NCBI GenBank assembly: GCA_031412335.1
Contig: JANOCT010000016.1
Span: 124,001 to 188,000, forward strand
DNA: 64,000 bases
Source of the DNA: JBBQYA01 sp031412335
GTDB lineage: Bacteria; Bacteroidota; Bacteroidia; Sphingobacteriales; Sphingobacteriaceae
Reading direction: 5' to 3'
The notes below the pieces were generated by a model that saw only the letters and a list, made by a program, of their open reading frames with translations, did no database searches and had not been told where the DNA came from. Of the stretch, positions 46,452-54,760 are shown in pieces. A program made the translations under genes and the position numbers. Within the stretch, counting starts at the first letter, position 1; the number at the start of each line of letters is the position of its first letter.

Positions 46452-48743
46452 CATTTTCTGGCTAGGATTAGTAATGTAGCAACCGATAGCAGTTTTGTTT
46501 GCGGCTGTCATTGTACTAGCATTGCAGGCGTTAGCTGGGTTGTAAGCAAGGCTTGCTATCATTACATCGTTGCCACCATTGATGTCGTTTTGGGAAAGTG
46601 GATTTCTTTTAGCTCCTGTTGGATTAACTGGAAACATAACATCTGCGTTTAACGTATGATCTAAATTATTTACATGTCCAAACTCATGAAGGATTGTTGA
46701 ATAAAAATGATTTTCACTACTAGCCAATGTTCCATTTATGCTGTAATTCCAAGGTCTATTTGTTACAATTCTAATATCTCGGCCTTTGAAAAATGGACCA
46801 ATGCTACAAACATCTCTTAAAGTAGCCGCATTAATGTTACTATTTGGATTGTTATCTACTTCATAATAAATAGTAGATACTCCATCTAAATTACTATACT
46901 TTGGTGTAGCTGTAGAAGTTGTAATACTTCCTAGTTCTAAATTTATTCCTGAGGCACAGCTCCAAGCCTTCATGGCTGTTCGAATGCATTGCATTGCGCC
47001 AGTATTATCAAATACTTCTTTATCTATATTAAATTTTAATGTTTTGGCAGATGTTCCAGCAGAGCTAAAGCCTACCTCATGATAGCGTGGTTTGCTACCT
47101 TGATCACTTGTGAGTACTGCGTAGTCTACAGTAATTGAATTTGACTTATTTGATCCAGAGCATTCATTAAATATGGTAATTGTGCCTGATCCTGGAGTTG
47201 GATCATCTTTTGCATCATCTGGATCATCATAATCTACAATTGATGGTAACGTAAATTTGATTTCCCTATCCTTATATCCATTTAAAAGAAAGTCATTATT
47301 GTTTAAAGTTGCTGTTGGTCCTTTTTTATCAGCATCTGGAAAGGAAACTATTCCATCTGTACCAAAAAACCTTCCTTTTATTGTTACTATTGTGCCGGTG
47401 CCACCGGATAGGTTTAGTTTTGAATATGTGATATTTTCTATTATCGGTTTAACTGGTATATGGTCTTCAACGTCTGTAGCAAAACAATTAAATTGCAACC
47501 AAGACCCACTATTATTAGCAATAGAATAAAAGGATTCAAAAGTGTTATTCATTGCCACTTCATCAAATGAAAGCTGGGTAGTATTTATCCTATTTAAAAT
47601 TTTCATTTTCACATGAAGTAACACATTTGAATTATTGCTACCTATAAAAGTTTTTGAGGCGGTAGTAACACTCGTGTTTATTGCAAGGGCGATTTGTGAT
47701 GGTGTCCAATCATATTTATAATTGGAATATTGGCTTGGGAAATTTGCTCCATTATTAATAATTAAACCCCCACTTGCATTAATATTATTACCAAAAACTG
47801 CCGTATTATAATTTAGAAAAACCCAACCTTGAGCAAAATAACAAGCTTGATTTGACGCTATTTCAATATCAAATTCTAAATATGTATCTATTATATTACT
47901 ACATGTGTAAGTTTCGTTGATGATATTGTAATTAAGATTATAATTGTTCTGCCTTTGATTTTTTCTATTTTTTCTCTTACTTTCTTTATTAATTTTTTTG
48001 AGTTTTTCTTTATTGTAAATAGGAGATTCATCACTCAATACCCATGCTTTGATTGCTTTTTGAATACTATCATTATTTATTTTTGTCTCTGAAATTTTTA
48101 TTGGTTCGGGATCAGGTCTTCGTTCTACTTTTTCACCGCTATCATATAACATAGGATAGCCACTTTTTGCTAAAAAATCATAAAACTCTTCCAGTTTGTT
48201 TAATGCTTTGTACGGGTAAGGAAGAACTACACTAGAACTATCGTTTGTAATTATCACCTTATCATATTTATAACTATTCCCATCAATTATTTTTAGGTCA
48301 TAATTAAGGAGATAATTAAATGAATCATAGTGTAATAGATTTGTCGAATTATTATCCACTTTATTAAAAATTTTGCAGAAATATATTGCAGATTTATTTT
48401 TTCTATTTAAAAAAACTTCTTTAAGTCTTTTTGATTCACTTTCTCTAAATTTTTCTATTTCAAAATCTGCTTTATTTTCAACCAAATTAAAAATATTTAT
48501 TTCTTTATCTACTTTTAAGTCGCCTTTAAAAACCTTTGAAAGTGAAATTTTTAATTTATAAAATATTTGACCATTTAACTTTACAATATAAAAATCAGTT
48601 AAAGTTCCTTCAATTATAAAGTCAGCAGGATGAAAATACATTTGAGCAAAATTAGAATCTAAAGGTTTTTTCCAATCAGATACTTGACTGAAAACAATAT
48701 TAGTTAAGAGGATTAAGCAAAACAAACAAAATAATTTTTTCAT
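46449..48743 (-). CDS. 5' part of a stop-interrupted gene: secreted metzincin-type metalloprotease with TIG domain
   Basis: 764 residues to the TAA. Signal peptide 1-19 ('NIVFS-QVS'). Residues about 25-190 are an unassigned beta-rich region, followed by a Lys/Asn-rich linker near 245-270. An IPT/TIG-like domain lies at about 440-535 ('GTIVTIKGRFFGTDG'). A protease domain at about 550-740 has the zinc motif H-E-F-G-H-x5-H (His686, His690, His696) and a Met soon after ('DVMFPV'), as in metzincins such as matrixins and pappalysins. It lacks any sorting domain, while the frame directly beyond the stop supplies a PKD-like domain and a T9SS tail. This indicates one original protein of about 1338 residues. 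If not read through, the product would lack outer-membrane export. Confidence 0.85.
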   Translation of the reverse strand: MKKLFCLFCLILLTNIVFSQVSDWKKPLDSNFAQMYFHPADFIIEGTLTDFYIVKLNGQIFYKLKISLSKVFKGDLKVDKEINIFNLVENKADFEIEKFRESESKRLKEVFLNRKNKSAIYFCKIFNKVDNNSTNLLHYDSFNYLLNYDLKIIDGNSYKYDKVIITNDSSSVVLPYPYKALNKLEEFYDFLAKSGYPMLYDSGEKVERRPDPEPIKISETKINNDSIQKAIKAWVLSDESPIYNKEKLKKINKESKRKNRKNQRQNNYNLNYNIINETYTCSNIIDTYLEFDIEIASNQACYFAQGWVFLNYNTAVFGNNINASGGLIINNGANFPSQYSNYKYDWTPSQIALAINTSVTTASKTFIGSNNSNVLLHVKMKILNRINTTQLSFDEVAMNNTFESFYSIANNSGSWLQFNCFATDVEDHIPVKPIIENITYSKLNLSGGTGTIVTIKGRFFGTDGIVSFPDADKKGPTATLNNNDFLLNGYKDREIKFTLPSIVDYDDPDDAKDDPTPGSGTITIFNECSGSNKSNSITVDYAVLTSDQGSKPRYHEVGFSSAGTSAKTLKFNIDKEVFDNTGAMQCIRTAMKAWSCASGINLELGSITTSTATPKYSNLDGVSTIYYEVDNNPNSNINAATLRDVCSIGPFFKGRDIRIVTNRPWNYSINGTLASSENHFYSTILHEFGHVNNLDHTLNADVMFPVNPTGAKRNPLSQNDINGGNDVMIASLAYNPANACNASTMTAANKTAIGCYITNPSQKM

Positions 48744-48775
48744 AGTTAATTTTTTTAAAATTTCCTAAAAGTACT

Positions 48776-48783
48776 CAAACTTA
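48776..48783 (-). promoter_or_regulatory. Candidate -7 box for the interrupted protease gene
   Basis: The minus strand reads TAAGTTTG, a full match to TAnnTTTG, 32 bases before the start. The nearest upstream TTG is 14 bases away, shorter than the usual spacing, so support is limited. Confidence 0.3.
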
Positions 48784-48875
48784 TTAGCTTTTAATAACAA
48801 GTTTTTGTTAAATAAATGTTAACTTAAAATAAATAGTAATTAAACTTTATATGAAACTTAAAAGTATACCAACTT

Positions 48876-49610
48876 TTACAAATATTGGTCAATTTTTTTT
48901 AAATCCTCAGGAGTATCAATAGCAATTGAAATATGATCGCTAATGGATGTTCGGATTTTGTAACCGTTTTCTAACCAGCGCAATTGTTCGAGGTTTTCGG
49001 CTAGCTCTAATGGGGAAGGTTTTAAATTGGAAATGGCTTTTAAAATTTCTTTACGGTAACCATAAATACCAATATGCTGATAAAAAGGAAAATACGTTAA
49101 CCAATTTTCTTCTGCATGATTTCGTAAAAATGGAATTACAGACCTACTGAAATATAAAGCTTCATTTTTTGCATTAATGACCACTTTAGGGCTGTTTACA
49201 CTAGCTAAAATGGCGTGATCAGTTATCGGTCGAATTAACGTAGCAATCTGTGTTTCGGGATTTTCGAAACAGGTACATAATAAATCAATTTGATCTGAAT
49301 CAATAAAAGGTTCGTCGCCTTGAATATTAATAATTACATCGGCATCTGGATAATTTAAGGCCACTTCTGCACAACGGTCGGTGCCACTTTGATGGTTTTC
49401 TGCAGTCATAATTACTTTGCCACCAAAATCCAACACATGTTTATAAATTCGATCATCATCTGTAGCAACCACTACATCGTCGAGCTTTTTACTGTTTTTA
49501 GTTTGATTATATACCCGCTCAATCATGGTTTTGTCACCAATCATCACCAATGGTTTACCAGGAAACCGAGTTGAAGCAAAACGAGCAGGGATTACACCAA
49601 GAATTTTCAT
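48876..49610 (-). CDS. kdsB: 3-deoxy-manno-octulosonate cytidylyltransferase
   Basis: 244 residues. The opening 'MKILGVIPARFASTRFPGKP' is diagnostic of KdsB, with 'VVVATDDDRI', 'SGTDRCAEV' and 'NIQGDEPFI' following in order. It activates Kdo as CMP-Kdo for lipopolysaccharide inner core synthesis, in the cytoplasm, and so supports a Gram-negative host. Its start is 2 bases past the stop of the deoxynucleoside kinase gene, so trpS, the kinase and kdsB form one transcript. Confidence 0.97.
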   Translation of the reverse strand: MKILGVIPARFASTRFPGKPLVMIGDKTMIERVYNQTKNSKKLDDVVVATDDDRIYKHVLDFGGKVIMTAENHQSGTDRCAEVALNYPDADVIINIQGDEPFIDSDQIDLLCTCFENPETQIATLIRPITDHAILASVNSPKVVINAKNEALYFSRSVIPFLRNHAEENWLTYFPFYQHIGIYGYRKEILKAISNLKPSPLELAENLEQLRWLENGYKIRTSISDHISIAIDTPEDLKKIDQYL

Positions 49611-49612
49611 CT

Positions 49613-50230
49613 TTACGAAAATAAACCGTGAATTTCTTTTTCAATACTACTAATAATACTTCCTAAATCTTCAGGATTATCGGCGTAGTTCAATTTATCA
49701 ACATGAATCACCAACAATTTCCCTTCTTTATAATTGTTGATCCAGTTTTCGTATCGCTCATTTAATTTTGATAAATAATCTAAACGAATACTACTTTCAT
49801 AATCTCTACCTCGTTTTTGAATTTGACTAACCAATGTTGGAACAGAAGCTTTTAAATAAATTAATAAATCAGGTGGTTTTATAAACTGTTTTACAGAATT
49901 AAAAACTCCCAAATAATTTTGATAATCTCGAGAAGTCATCAATCCCATTTCATGCAAATTGTCGGCAAAAATGTAGGCATCTTCATAAATCGTTCTATCT
50001 TGAACAATAAAGCGTTTATTTTTTTGAATGTCCATTAATTGTTTGAAACGGCTATTCAAAAAATAAATCTGTAAGTTAAATGACCAGCGTTTCATATCCT
50101 GATAAAAATCATTCAAGTACGGATTGTCATCAACGTCTTCATATTGCGCTTCGCATTTATAATGTTTAGCTAATTTTTCTGTCAGCGTGGTTTTACCTGC
50201 TCCTATATTTCCAACAATTGCAATATGCAT
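49613..50230 (-). CDS. Deoxynucleoside kinase (dNK/dGK family)
   Basis: 205 residues. The P-loop 'GNIGAGKTT' lies at residues 7-15. The acceptor-site motif 'QDRTIYEDAYIF' stands in place of the usual ERS/DRS block, and the lid 'IQKRGRDYE' is followed by the C-terminal helix pair. It phosphorylates deoxynucleosides with ATP in nucleotide salvage; whether the substrate is dA/dG or broader cannot be read from sequence. It is 10 bases downstream of trpS and 2 bases upstream of kdsB, an operon of unrelated housekeeping functions. Confidence 0.9.
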   Translation of the reverse strand: MHIAIVGNIGAGKTTLTEKLAKHYKCEAQYEDVDDNPYLNDFYQDMKRWSFNLQIYFLNSRFKQLMDIQKNKRFIVQDRTIYEDAYIFADNLHEMGLMTSRDYQNYLGVFNSVKQFIKPPDLLIYLKASVPTLVSQIQKRGRDYESSIRLDYLSKLNERYENWINNYKEGKLLVIHVDKLNYADNPEDLGSIISSIEKEIHGLFS

Positions 50231-50240
50231 GGCTCTTTTT

Positions 50241-51236
50241 TTATGAATGATTGAACCCTATAATTTTTCTCACTTCCGAAATAGTTTTTCTAGCGCTTAA
50301 GCGAGCTTTTTCTGCACCTTCGGCAGCAACACGGTCAATGTATGAATGATTATTTTTTAAATCAAGAATTTTTTCGCGAATAGGTTGAGTAAAAAGTATG
50401 GCATCTTCGGCTAATTGTTTTTTAAGATCACCATATCGAATACTACAATCTAGGTATTGGTTTTTGAAATGAGTTGTAAGGTCTGGTTTAGAAACAATAT
50501 CCATTAAAGTAAATAAATTACTAATTACTTCTGGAATTTCGCTGTTGGGTATTTGTGGTCCAGCATCGGTAACTGCTCTCATTACTTTTTTGCGAATTGC
50601 TTCTGGAGAATCAGCCAAAAAAATAGCATTTCCTTCTCCCTCAGATTTTCCCATTTTGCCACTACCATCCAGTCCGGGCACTTTTACTAATTGTGTTCCA
50701 AAATTAAAAGCTTCTGGTTCAGCAAAGTAATCAACTTGGTATAAACGGTTGAAACGGTTGGCAAACGTTCGGCACATTTCTAAATGTTGCTCTTGATCTT
50801 TACCAACAGGCACTTTGGTTGCTTTATGTAATAAAATATCTGCTGCCATTAAAACCGGATAGGTTAACAAACCAGCATTTACATTATCCGGATTTGAACG
50901 TACTTTATCTTTAAAGGAAGTACTTCGTTCCAATTCTCCAACATAAGCATTCATATTAAGCAATAAATATAACTCAGCCACTTCTGGAACATCTGATTGC
51001 AAATAAATCGCACATTTTTCAGGATCAATTCCTGAAGCAAGATATTCAACCAAAACTGTTCGAACAGCTAATTTAAGATCAGAAGGAGTAGGGTGAGTTG
51101 TTAACGAATGATAATCTGCAATGAAAAAAAAACAGGTATGAGTTTCCTGCATTTTTAGAAAATTCTGTATTGCCCCGAAATAATTTCCCAAATGCAGATT
51201 TCCAGTGGATCTTATGCCACTTACTACCGTTTCCAT
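50241..51236 (-). CDS. trpS: Tryptophanyl-tRNA synthetase
   Basis: 331 residues, the usual bacterial size. The class I signatures are HLGN at residues 15-18 ('STGNLHLGNYFGA') and 'GKMGKSEGEGNAIF' near residue 195 in the KMSKS position. It charges tRNA-Trp. It is first of the trpS-dNK-kdsB unit and divergent from plsC, with only 39 bases between the two starts, so the promoters overlap. Confidence 0.97.
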   Translation of the reverse strand: METVVSGIRSTGNLHLGNYFGAIQNFLKMQETHTCFFFIADYHSLTTHPTPSDLKLAVRTVLVEYLASGIDPEKCAIYLQSDVPEVAELYLLLNMNAYVGELERSTSFKDKVRSNPDNVNAGLLTYPVLMAADILLHKATKVPVGKDQEQHLEMCRTFANRFNRLYQVDYFAEPEAFNFGTQLVKVPGLDGSGKMGKSEGEGNAIFLADSPEAIRKKVMRAVTDAGPQIPNSEIPEVISNLFTLMDIVSKPDLTTHFKNQYLDCSIRYGDLKKQLAEDAILFTQPIREKILDLKNNHSYIDRVAAEGAEKARLSARKTISEVRKIIGFNHS

Positions 51237-51261
51237 ACCGCCGAAAGTAAGTAAAAAATCT

Positions 51262-51269
51262 TATTTTTG
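51262..51269 (+). promoter_or_regulatory. Candidate -7 box immediately before plsC
   Basis: TATTTTTG matches TAnnTTTG and lies 6 bases before the ATG at 51276. If used, the transcript would have almost no leader. No good -33 TTTG is present. Confidence 0.3.
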
Positions 51270-51275
51270 CCGACG

Positions 51276-52040
51276 ATGATTTTATTTTTGAGAAGATTTC
51301 ACCACTATTGGTACCAATTTTTCGTTGCATTTTTTTTCGCTATCCTATTTCCTGTTTTCTATTATTATTCCAGAAAACCAGAACGCTACCCAACGTTGAA
51401 TAAATTCCGTAAACTTTGGTCTCAACTTAGTTTTTTCTGTTCAGGAATTTTTTATCAAGTAACTTACACCAAAGAGCAAGAGCCATTCGGAACGTATATT
51501 TATTGCGGAAATCATGCTTCGCATATCGATACGCCGTTTATGTGCATCATCGCTAAAGGTAATTATCATTTCATCGGTAAGCACGAGTTATTGGGTCATC
51601 CGGTTTTGAAATTGTTTTTTAAAACTATTGACATTCCAGTAAATAGAGAAAGTAAAATAAGCGGTTACCGTGCCTTTAAAAAAGCAGCAGAAAATTTAGC
51701 AGCAGGCATGAGTTTAATTATTTATCCTGAAGGTGGAATTCCAGCAACTTATCCAGTAATGGACGAATTTAAAGCAGGTGCCTTCCGTTTAGCTATTGAA
51801 AATAAAACCCCTATTGTTCCGGTTACTTTTTTAAATAACTTCACTTTTTTTCCAGATGATGGAGTTGAAAAAGGAACAACACCAGGTATTTCCAGAATTA
51901 TAATTGATCCACCGATTCCTACAGCACATCTTTCTGTGAATGATGACGAAATGTTAAGAGATCAGGTTTATCGAATTATTTACAATAATTTGAATTCGTA
52001 TTTAACAAAACATCAATTAGTACCAAATGAAAGTAGATAA
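51276..52040 (+). CDS. plsC: 1-acyl-sn-glycerol-3-phosphate acyltransferase family protein
   Basis: 254 residues from the ATG at 51276. A TTG at 51267 would add 3 residues but overlaps a -7-like box. A membrane segment lies at about 15-32. The H-x4-D motif is 'NHASHIDTP' and the phosphate-binding block is 'IIYPEGGIPATYP' (EGG where EGT is usual). It adds the second acyl chain in phospholipid synthesis at the inner membrane; related acyltransferases for other lipids cannot be excluded. Its 3' end overlaps gatC by 14 bases, so the two are translated together. Confidence 0.9.
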   Translation: MILFLRRFHHYWYQFFVAFFFAILFPVFYYYSRKPERYPTLNKFRKLWSQLSFFCSGIFYQVTYTKEQEPFGTYIYCGNHASHIDTPFMCIIAKGNYHFIGKHELLGHPVLKLFFKTIDIPVNRESKISGYRAFKKAAENLAAGMSLIIYPEGGIPATYPVMDEFKAGAFRLAIENKTPIVPVTFLNNFTFFPDDGVEKGTTPGISRIIIDPPIPTAHLSVNDDEMLRDQVYRIIYNNLNSYLTKHQLVPNESR

Positions 52041-52314
52041 AGAATTAGTTGGCAAAATAGCTCACCTTGCCAGACTTGAGTATTCTGAAGAAGAAAAAGT
52101 AGAAGTGGTTGATGATATGAATAAGATTTTAACCTTTATGGAAAAATTGAACGAAATTGATACCAGTGAGGTTGCTCCATTAGTTTACATGACTGATTCT
52201 ACCAATATTTTGAGACCAGATGTAGTTAAAACAGACATTACTAAAGAAGATGCCTTGAAAAATGCACCTAAGAGAAATTCTGACTTTTTTAGAGTTGCAA
52301 AAGTTATCGAGTAA
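52027..52314 (+). CDS. gatC: Asp-tRNA(Asn)/Glu-tRNA(Gln) amidotransferase subunit C
   Basis: 95 residues, the typical GatC size. 'IAHLARLEYSEEE' at the start and 'VIRLE'-like 'LRPDVVKTDITKEDALKNAP' near the end are family hallmarks. It stabilises the GatAB core that makes Gln-tRNA or Asn-tRNA from misacylated forms. gatA and gatB are not in the window. The ATG lies inside the last codons of plsC. A loose GC-poor hairpin (about 52313-52346) lies between its stop and the ABC gene. Confidence 0.93.
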   Translation: MKVDKELVGKIAHLARLEYSEEEKVEVVDDMNKILTFMEKLNEIDTSEVAPLVYMTDSTNILRPDVVKTDITKEDALKNAPKRNSDFFRVAKVIE

Positions 52315-52373
52315 AAAGGCTGATACAGATAATAAAACAGCTTTTTAATTAATATTTTCATCGCAAAAAACTT

Positions 52374-53078
52374 ATGCAGGATTTAATCAAAATTTACGAT
52401 ATAGGTAAATCATACCAGATTGGTTCTGAAACGATTAACGCCTTGGTTTCTGTTTCGCTCACTATTAAAAAAGGCGAGTTTGTAGCATTAATGGGGCCAT
52501 CTGGTTCTGGGAAATCAACTTTAATGAATATTTTAGGATGCTTGGATACACCAAGCAAAGGGACTTATATCTTGAATGGGGTTGATGTAAGTAATATGTC
52601 GGATAATGATTTAGCTGAAGTAAGAAATAAAGAAATCGGATTTGTTTTTCAGACATTTAATTTATTGCCACGTTCCACAGCTTTAGAAAACGTTGCTTTA
52701 CCATTAATTTATGCAGGTTTTAGCAAATCGGAGCGAGACGAGCGAGCCATGGATGTTCTTACTGGAGTTGGTTTGGCTGATAGAACTAAACACAGACCGA
52801 ATGAACTTTCAGGTGGACAAAGGCAACGGGTTGCTGTTGCTCGTGCATTGGTAAATCATCCTTCCATTATTTTGGCAGATGAGCCAACTGGAAATCTTGA
52901 CACAAAGACTTCAGTAGAAATAATGGGATTGTTGGAAGAAATTCACAGAAAAGGAAATACCATTATTTTAGTAACCCACGAAGAAGATATTGCTCGTCAT
53001 GCTCATCGAATTGTAAGATTAAGAGATGGAGTAATTGAAAATGATTATGCTAATACAGATATTGTAGTTTCTGCTTAA
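52374..53078 (+). CDS. ABC transporter ATP-binding protein (MacB/LolD-like)
   Basis: 234 residues, a single nucleotide-binding domain. Walker A is 'GPSGSGKST', the Q-loop region is 'GFVFQTFNLLPRSTALENV', the signature is 'LSGGQRQRVAVARAL', Walker B is 'IILADEPTGNLD', and the switch His is in 'VTHE'. The 'LLPRSTALENVALPLIYAG' block is typical of the MacB/LolD/FtsE group, which act with FtsX-like permeases on envelope lipids, antimicrobial export or lipoproteins. No permease gene is adjacent, so the partner and substrate are unknown. Confidence 0.92.
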   Translation: MQDLIKIYDIGKSYQIGSETINALVSVSLTIKKGEFVALMGPSGSGKSTLMNILGCLDTPSKGTYILNGVDVSNMSDNDLAEVRNKEIGFVFQTFNLLPRSTALENVALPLIYAGFSKSERDERAMDVLTGVGLADRTKHRPNELSGGQRQRVAVARALVNHPSIILADEPTGNLDTKTSVEIMGLLEEIHRKGNTIILVTHEEDIARHAHRIVRLRDGVIENDYANTDIVVSA

Positions 53079-53124
53079 AACAATTATCGCTCTTTTTGCT
53101 TAATAAATGCTCAACATTTTACTC

Positions 53125-53673
53125 ATGAAAATTTATACTAAAACTGGTGATAAAGGTCAAACATCACTAATAGGTGGAACAAGAGTTCCAAAACATCATC
53201 TCCGAATAGAAAGTTGCGGAACGGTTGATGAATTGAACGCATACATTGGACTGATTCGCGATCATGATAATGGAGAAGAAGTGAATTTGATTTTGAAAGA
53301 AGTTCAGGATCGTTTATTTACTATTGGAGCATTAATCGCTTCGGACCCTGATAAAGTACAGAAAAAAATCCCTGATTTGTATGCTAAGGATATAGCCTTG
53401 CTGGAAACCGAAATGGATAAAATGACTGAAATGCTACCTGAATTGCGGCATTTTATCTTGCCAGGTGGTGCAACAGTTGTTTCTTTTTGCCATATTGGAA
53501 GATGTGTTTGCCGTAGAGCAGAACGTTTGGTTGTGCATTTGGCAGAAGATAGTTTTGTGGATGAAATGGTAGCAACTTACCTCAACCGACTTTCTGATTA
53601 TCTGTTCACATTGGCTCGTTTTTTAGGGATGAAAGCAGGTGTTGCAGAATATGAATGGTTGCCAAGATTGTAA
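53125..53673 (+). CDS. PduO-type cob(I)alamin adenosyltransferase
   Basis: 182 residues from the ATG at 53125. An in-frame ATG at 53107 would add six residues with no conservation expected, since the family begins 'MKIYTKTGDKGQTSLIGG' at this point. Further blocks are 'HHLRIESCGTVDELNAYIG', 'RRAERLVVHL' and 'YLNRLSDYLFTLAR'. It transfers the adenosyl group of ATP to cob(I)alamin to form coenzyme B12. No cobalamin-synthesis genes are nearby, so it probably serves salvage for a B12-dependent enzyme elsewhere. Between the ABC ATPase and DUF2795 genes, same strand. Confidence 0.92.
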   Translation: MKIYTKTGDKGQTSLIGGTRVPKHHLRIESCGTVDELNAYIGLIRDHDNGEEVNLILKEVQDRLFTIGALIASDPDKVQKKIPDLYAKDIALLETEMDKMTEMLPELRHFILPGGATVVSFCHIGRCVCRRAERLVVHLAEDSFVDEMVATYLNRLSDYLFTLARFLGMKAGVAEYEWLPRL

Positions 53674-53735
53674 ATTAGCTGTCTGAGGCAATTTAAACCA
53701 TGTTTTTGCATAAAAAAACTCATTGAACCTTTTCC

Positions 53736-53765
53736 TTGGTAATTTCGTTAATAACATTACATTTG
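53736..53765 (+). promoter_or_regulatory. Bacteroidota-type promoter for the DUF2795 gene
   Basis: TTG at 53736-53738, a 19-base spacer, then TACATTTG at 53758-53765, a full match to TAnnTTTG. The start codon is 43 bases downstream. This is the best promoter match in the window. Confidence 0.55.
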
Positions 53766-53807
53766 CGAAAAAATTCTTAGAAATCTACTTTTATAATTAT
53801 ACTTAAT

Positions 53808-54029
53808 ATGTATTGGACACTTGAACTAGCATCACACTTAGAAGATGCGCCATGGCCAGCCACCAAGGATGAATTAATTGATTACGGAATACGATCTGGA
53901 GCTCCTGTAGAGGTAATAGAAAACCTGCAAGCATTGGAAGATGATGGCGAACCGTATGAAAGTATTGAAGAAATCTGGCCTGATTATCCAACTAAAGACG
54001 ATTTTTTCTTTAATGAGGATGAATATTAG
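53808..54029 (+). CDS. Small acidic DUF2795 protein
   Basis: 73 residues, strongly acidic. It opens 'MYWTLELASHLEDAPWPATK' and ends in 'DDFFFNEDEY', which I recognise as a conserved small Bacteroidota protein with a DUF2795 core. The function is unknown; the acidic, compact nature suggests a cytoplasmic binding partner. It has its own promoter and terminator, unlike its upstream neighbours, so it may be well expressed by itself. Confidence 0.85.
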   Translation: MYWTLELASHLEDAPWPATKDELIDYGIRSGAPVEVIENLQALEDDGEPYESIEEIWPDYPTKDDFFFNEDEY

Positions 54030-54033
54030 AAAT

Positions 54034-54056
54034 AAACCCGAAAGGGTTTTTTTTAT
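54034..54056 (+). terminator. Terminator between DUF2795 and ispD
   Basis: AAACCC pairs with GGGTTT around a GAAA tetraloop, followed by T's. The opposite strand also has a short T-rich end, so it may serve ispD as well. Confidence 0.8.
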
Positions 54057-54061
54057 GGGGT

Positions 54062-54742
54062 TTAAGATTTATATAACTGTAAAAGTGATTCGGCAATTAG
54101 TAAATCCTGTGGATAGGTTATTTTAATATTATTTTCTTCTCCTTCGCTTAAATGAATTGAATTACCCGCAAATTCCACCACAGAGGCATCATCAGTAAAT
54201 TCGTTTCTGAACGGCTCGTTATAACTTTTTGTTAACAATTTTAATGAAAAAACTTGTGGTGTTTGAACCAAAAAGTAGGAATTTCGATCGACTGCGATAG
54301 AGGTATTTCCGTCTACTTTTCTAAGTGATTGTGAGCAAGGTATTACTGGAACCGAAGAACTGAATTCTTCTGCTTCGGCAAAGCATTTTTCAATTAATTT
54401 TGAACTTAATAATGGTCGTACTGCGTCGTGCACGGCAACGAAACTTTGGAACTTAATTTCTTTCAAGCCGTTTTTAACTGATTGAAATCGAGTATTTCCA
54501 GCTTTTACCAATAAATGTGGAACAGTAAAATTGTGGGTTATACAAAGTTTTTCCCACATTTGGTGGTAGTGAACATTCATCACCACAATTATATCTGGTT
54601 TGCTAGGCGAATTGTAAAAAGCATTTAATGTATGCATCATTAAAGGCAAATTCCCAAGCAATAAAAACTGCTTGGGAATTTCGCTTTGCATTCTTGAACC
54701 GCTACCTCCGGCTACAATAATTGCAAATTTTTTCATGCTCAA
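54062..54742 (-). CDS. ispD: 2-C-methyl-D-erythritol 4-phosphate cytidylyltransferase
   Basis: 226 residues. The nucleotide-binding start 'IIVAGGSGSRMQSEIPKQF' (Gly12, Gly13, Arg17, Lys24), 'VAVHDAVRPLLS' and 'TDDASVVE' are all present and in order. It makes CDP-methylerythritol in the non-mevalonate isoprenoid pathway in the cytoplasm. It follows queA by 18 bases on the same strand; this pair recurs in Bacteroidota. Confidence 0.96.
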   Translation of the reverse strand: MSMKKFAIIVAGGSGSRMQSEIPKQFLLLGNLPLMMHTLNAFYNSPSKPDIIVVMNVHYHQMWEKLCITHNFTVPHLLVKAGNTRFQSVKNGLKEIKFQSFVAVHDAVRPLLSSKLIEKCFAEAEEFSSSVPVIPCSQSLRKVDGNTSIAVDRNSYFLVQTPQVFSLKLLTKSYNEPFRNEFTDDASVVEFAGNSIHLSEGEENNIKITYPQDLLIAESLLQLYKS

Positions 54743-54760
54743 AAAATTGATTTTTTTGAA

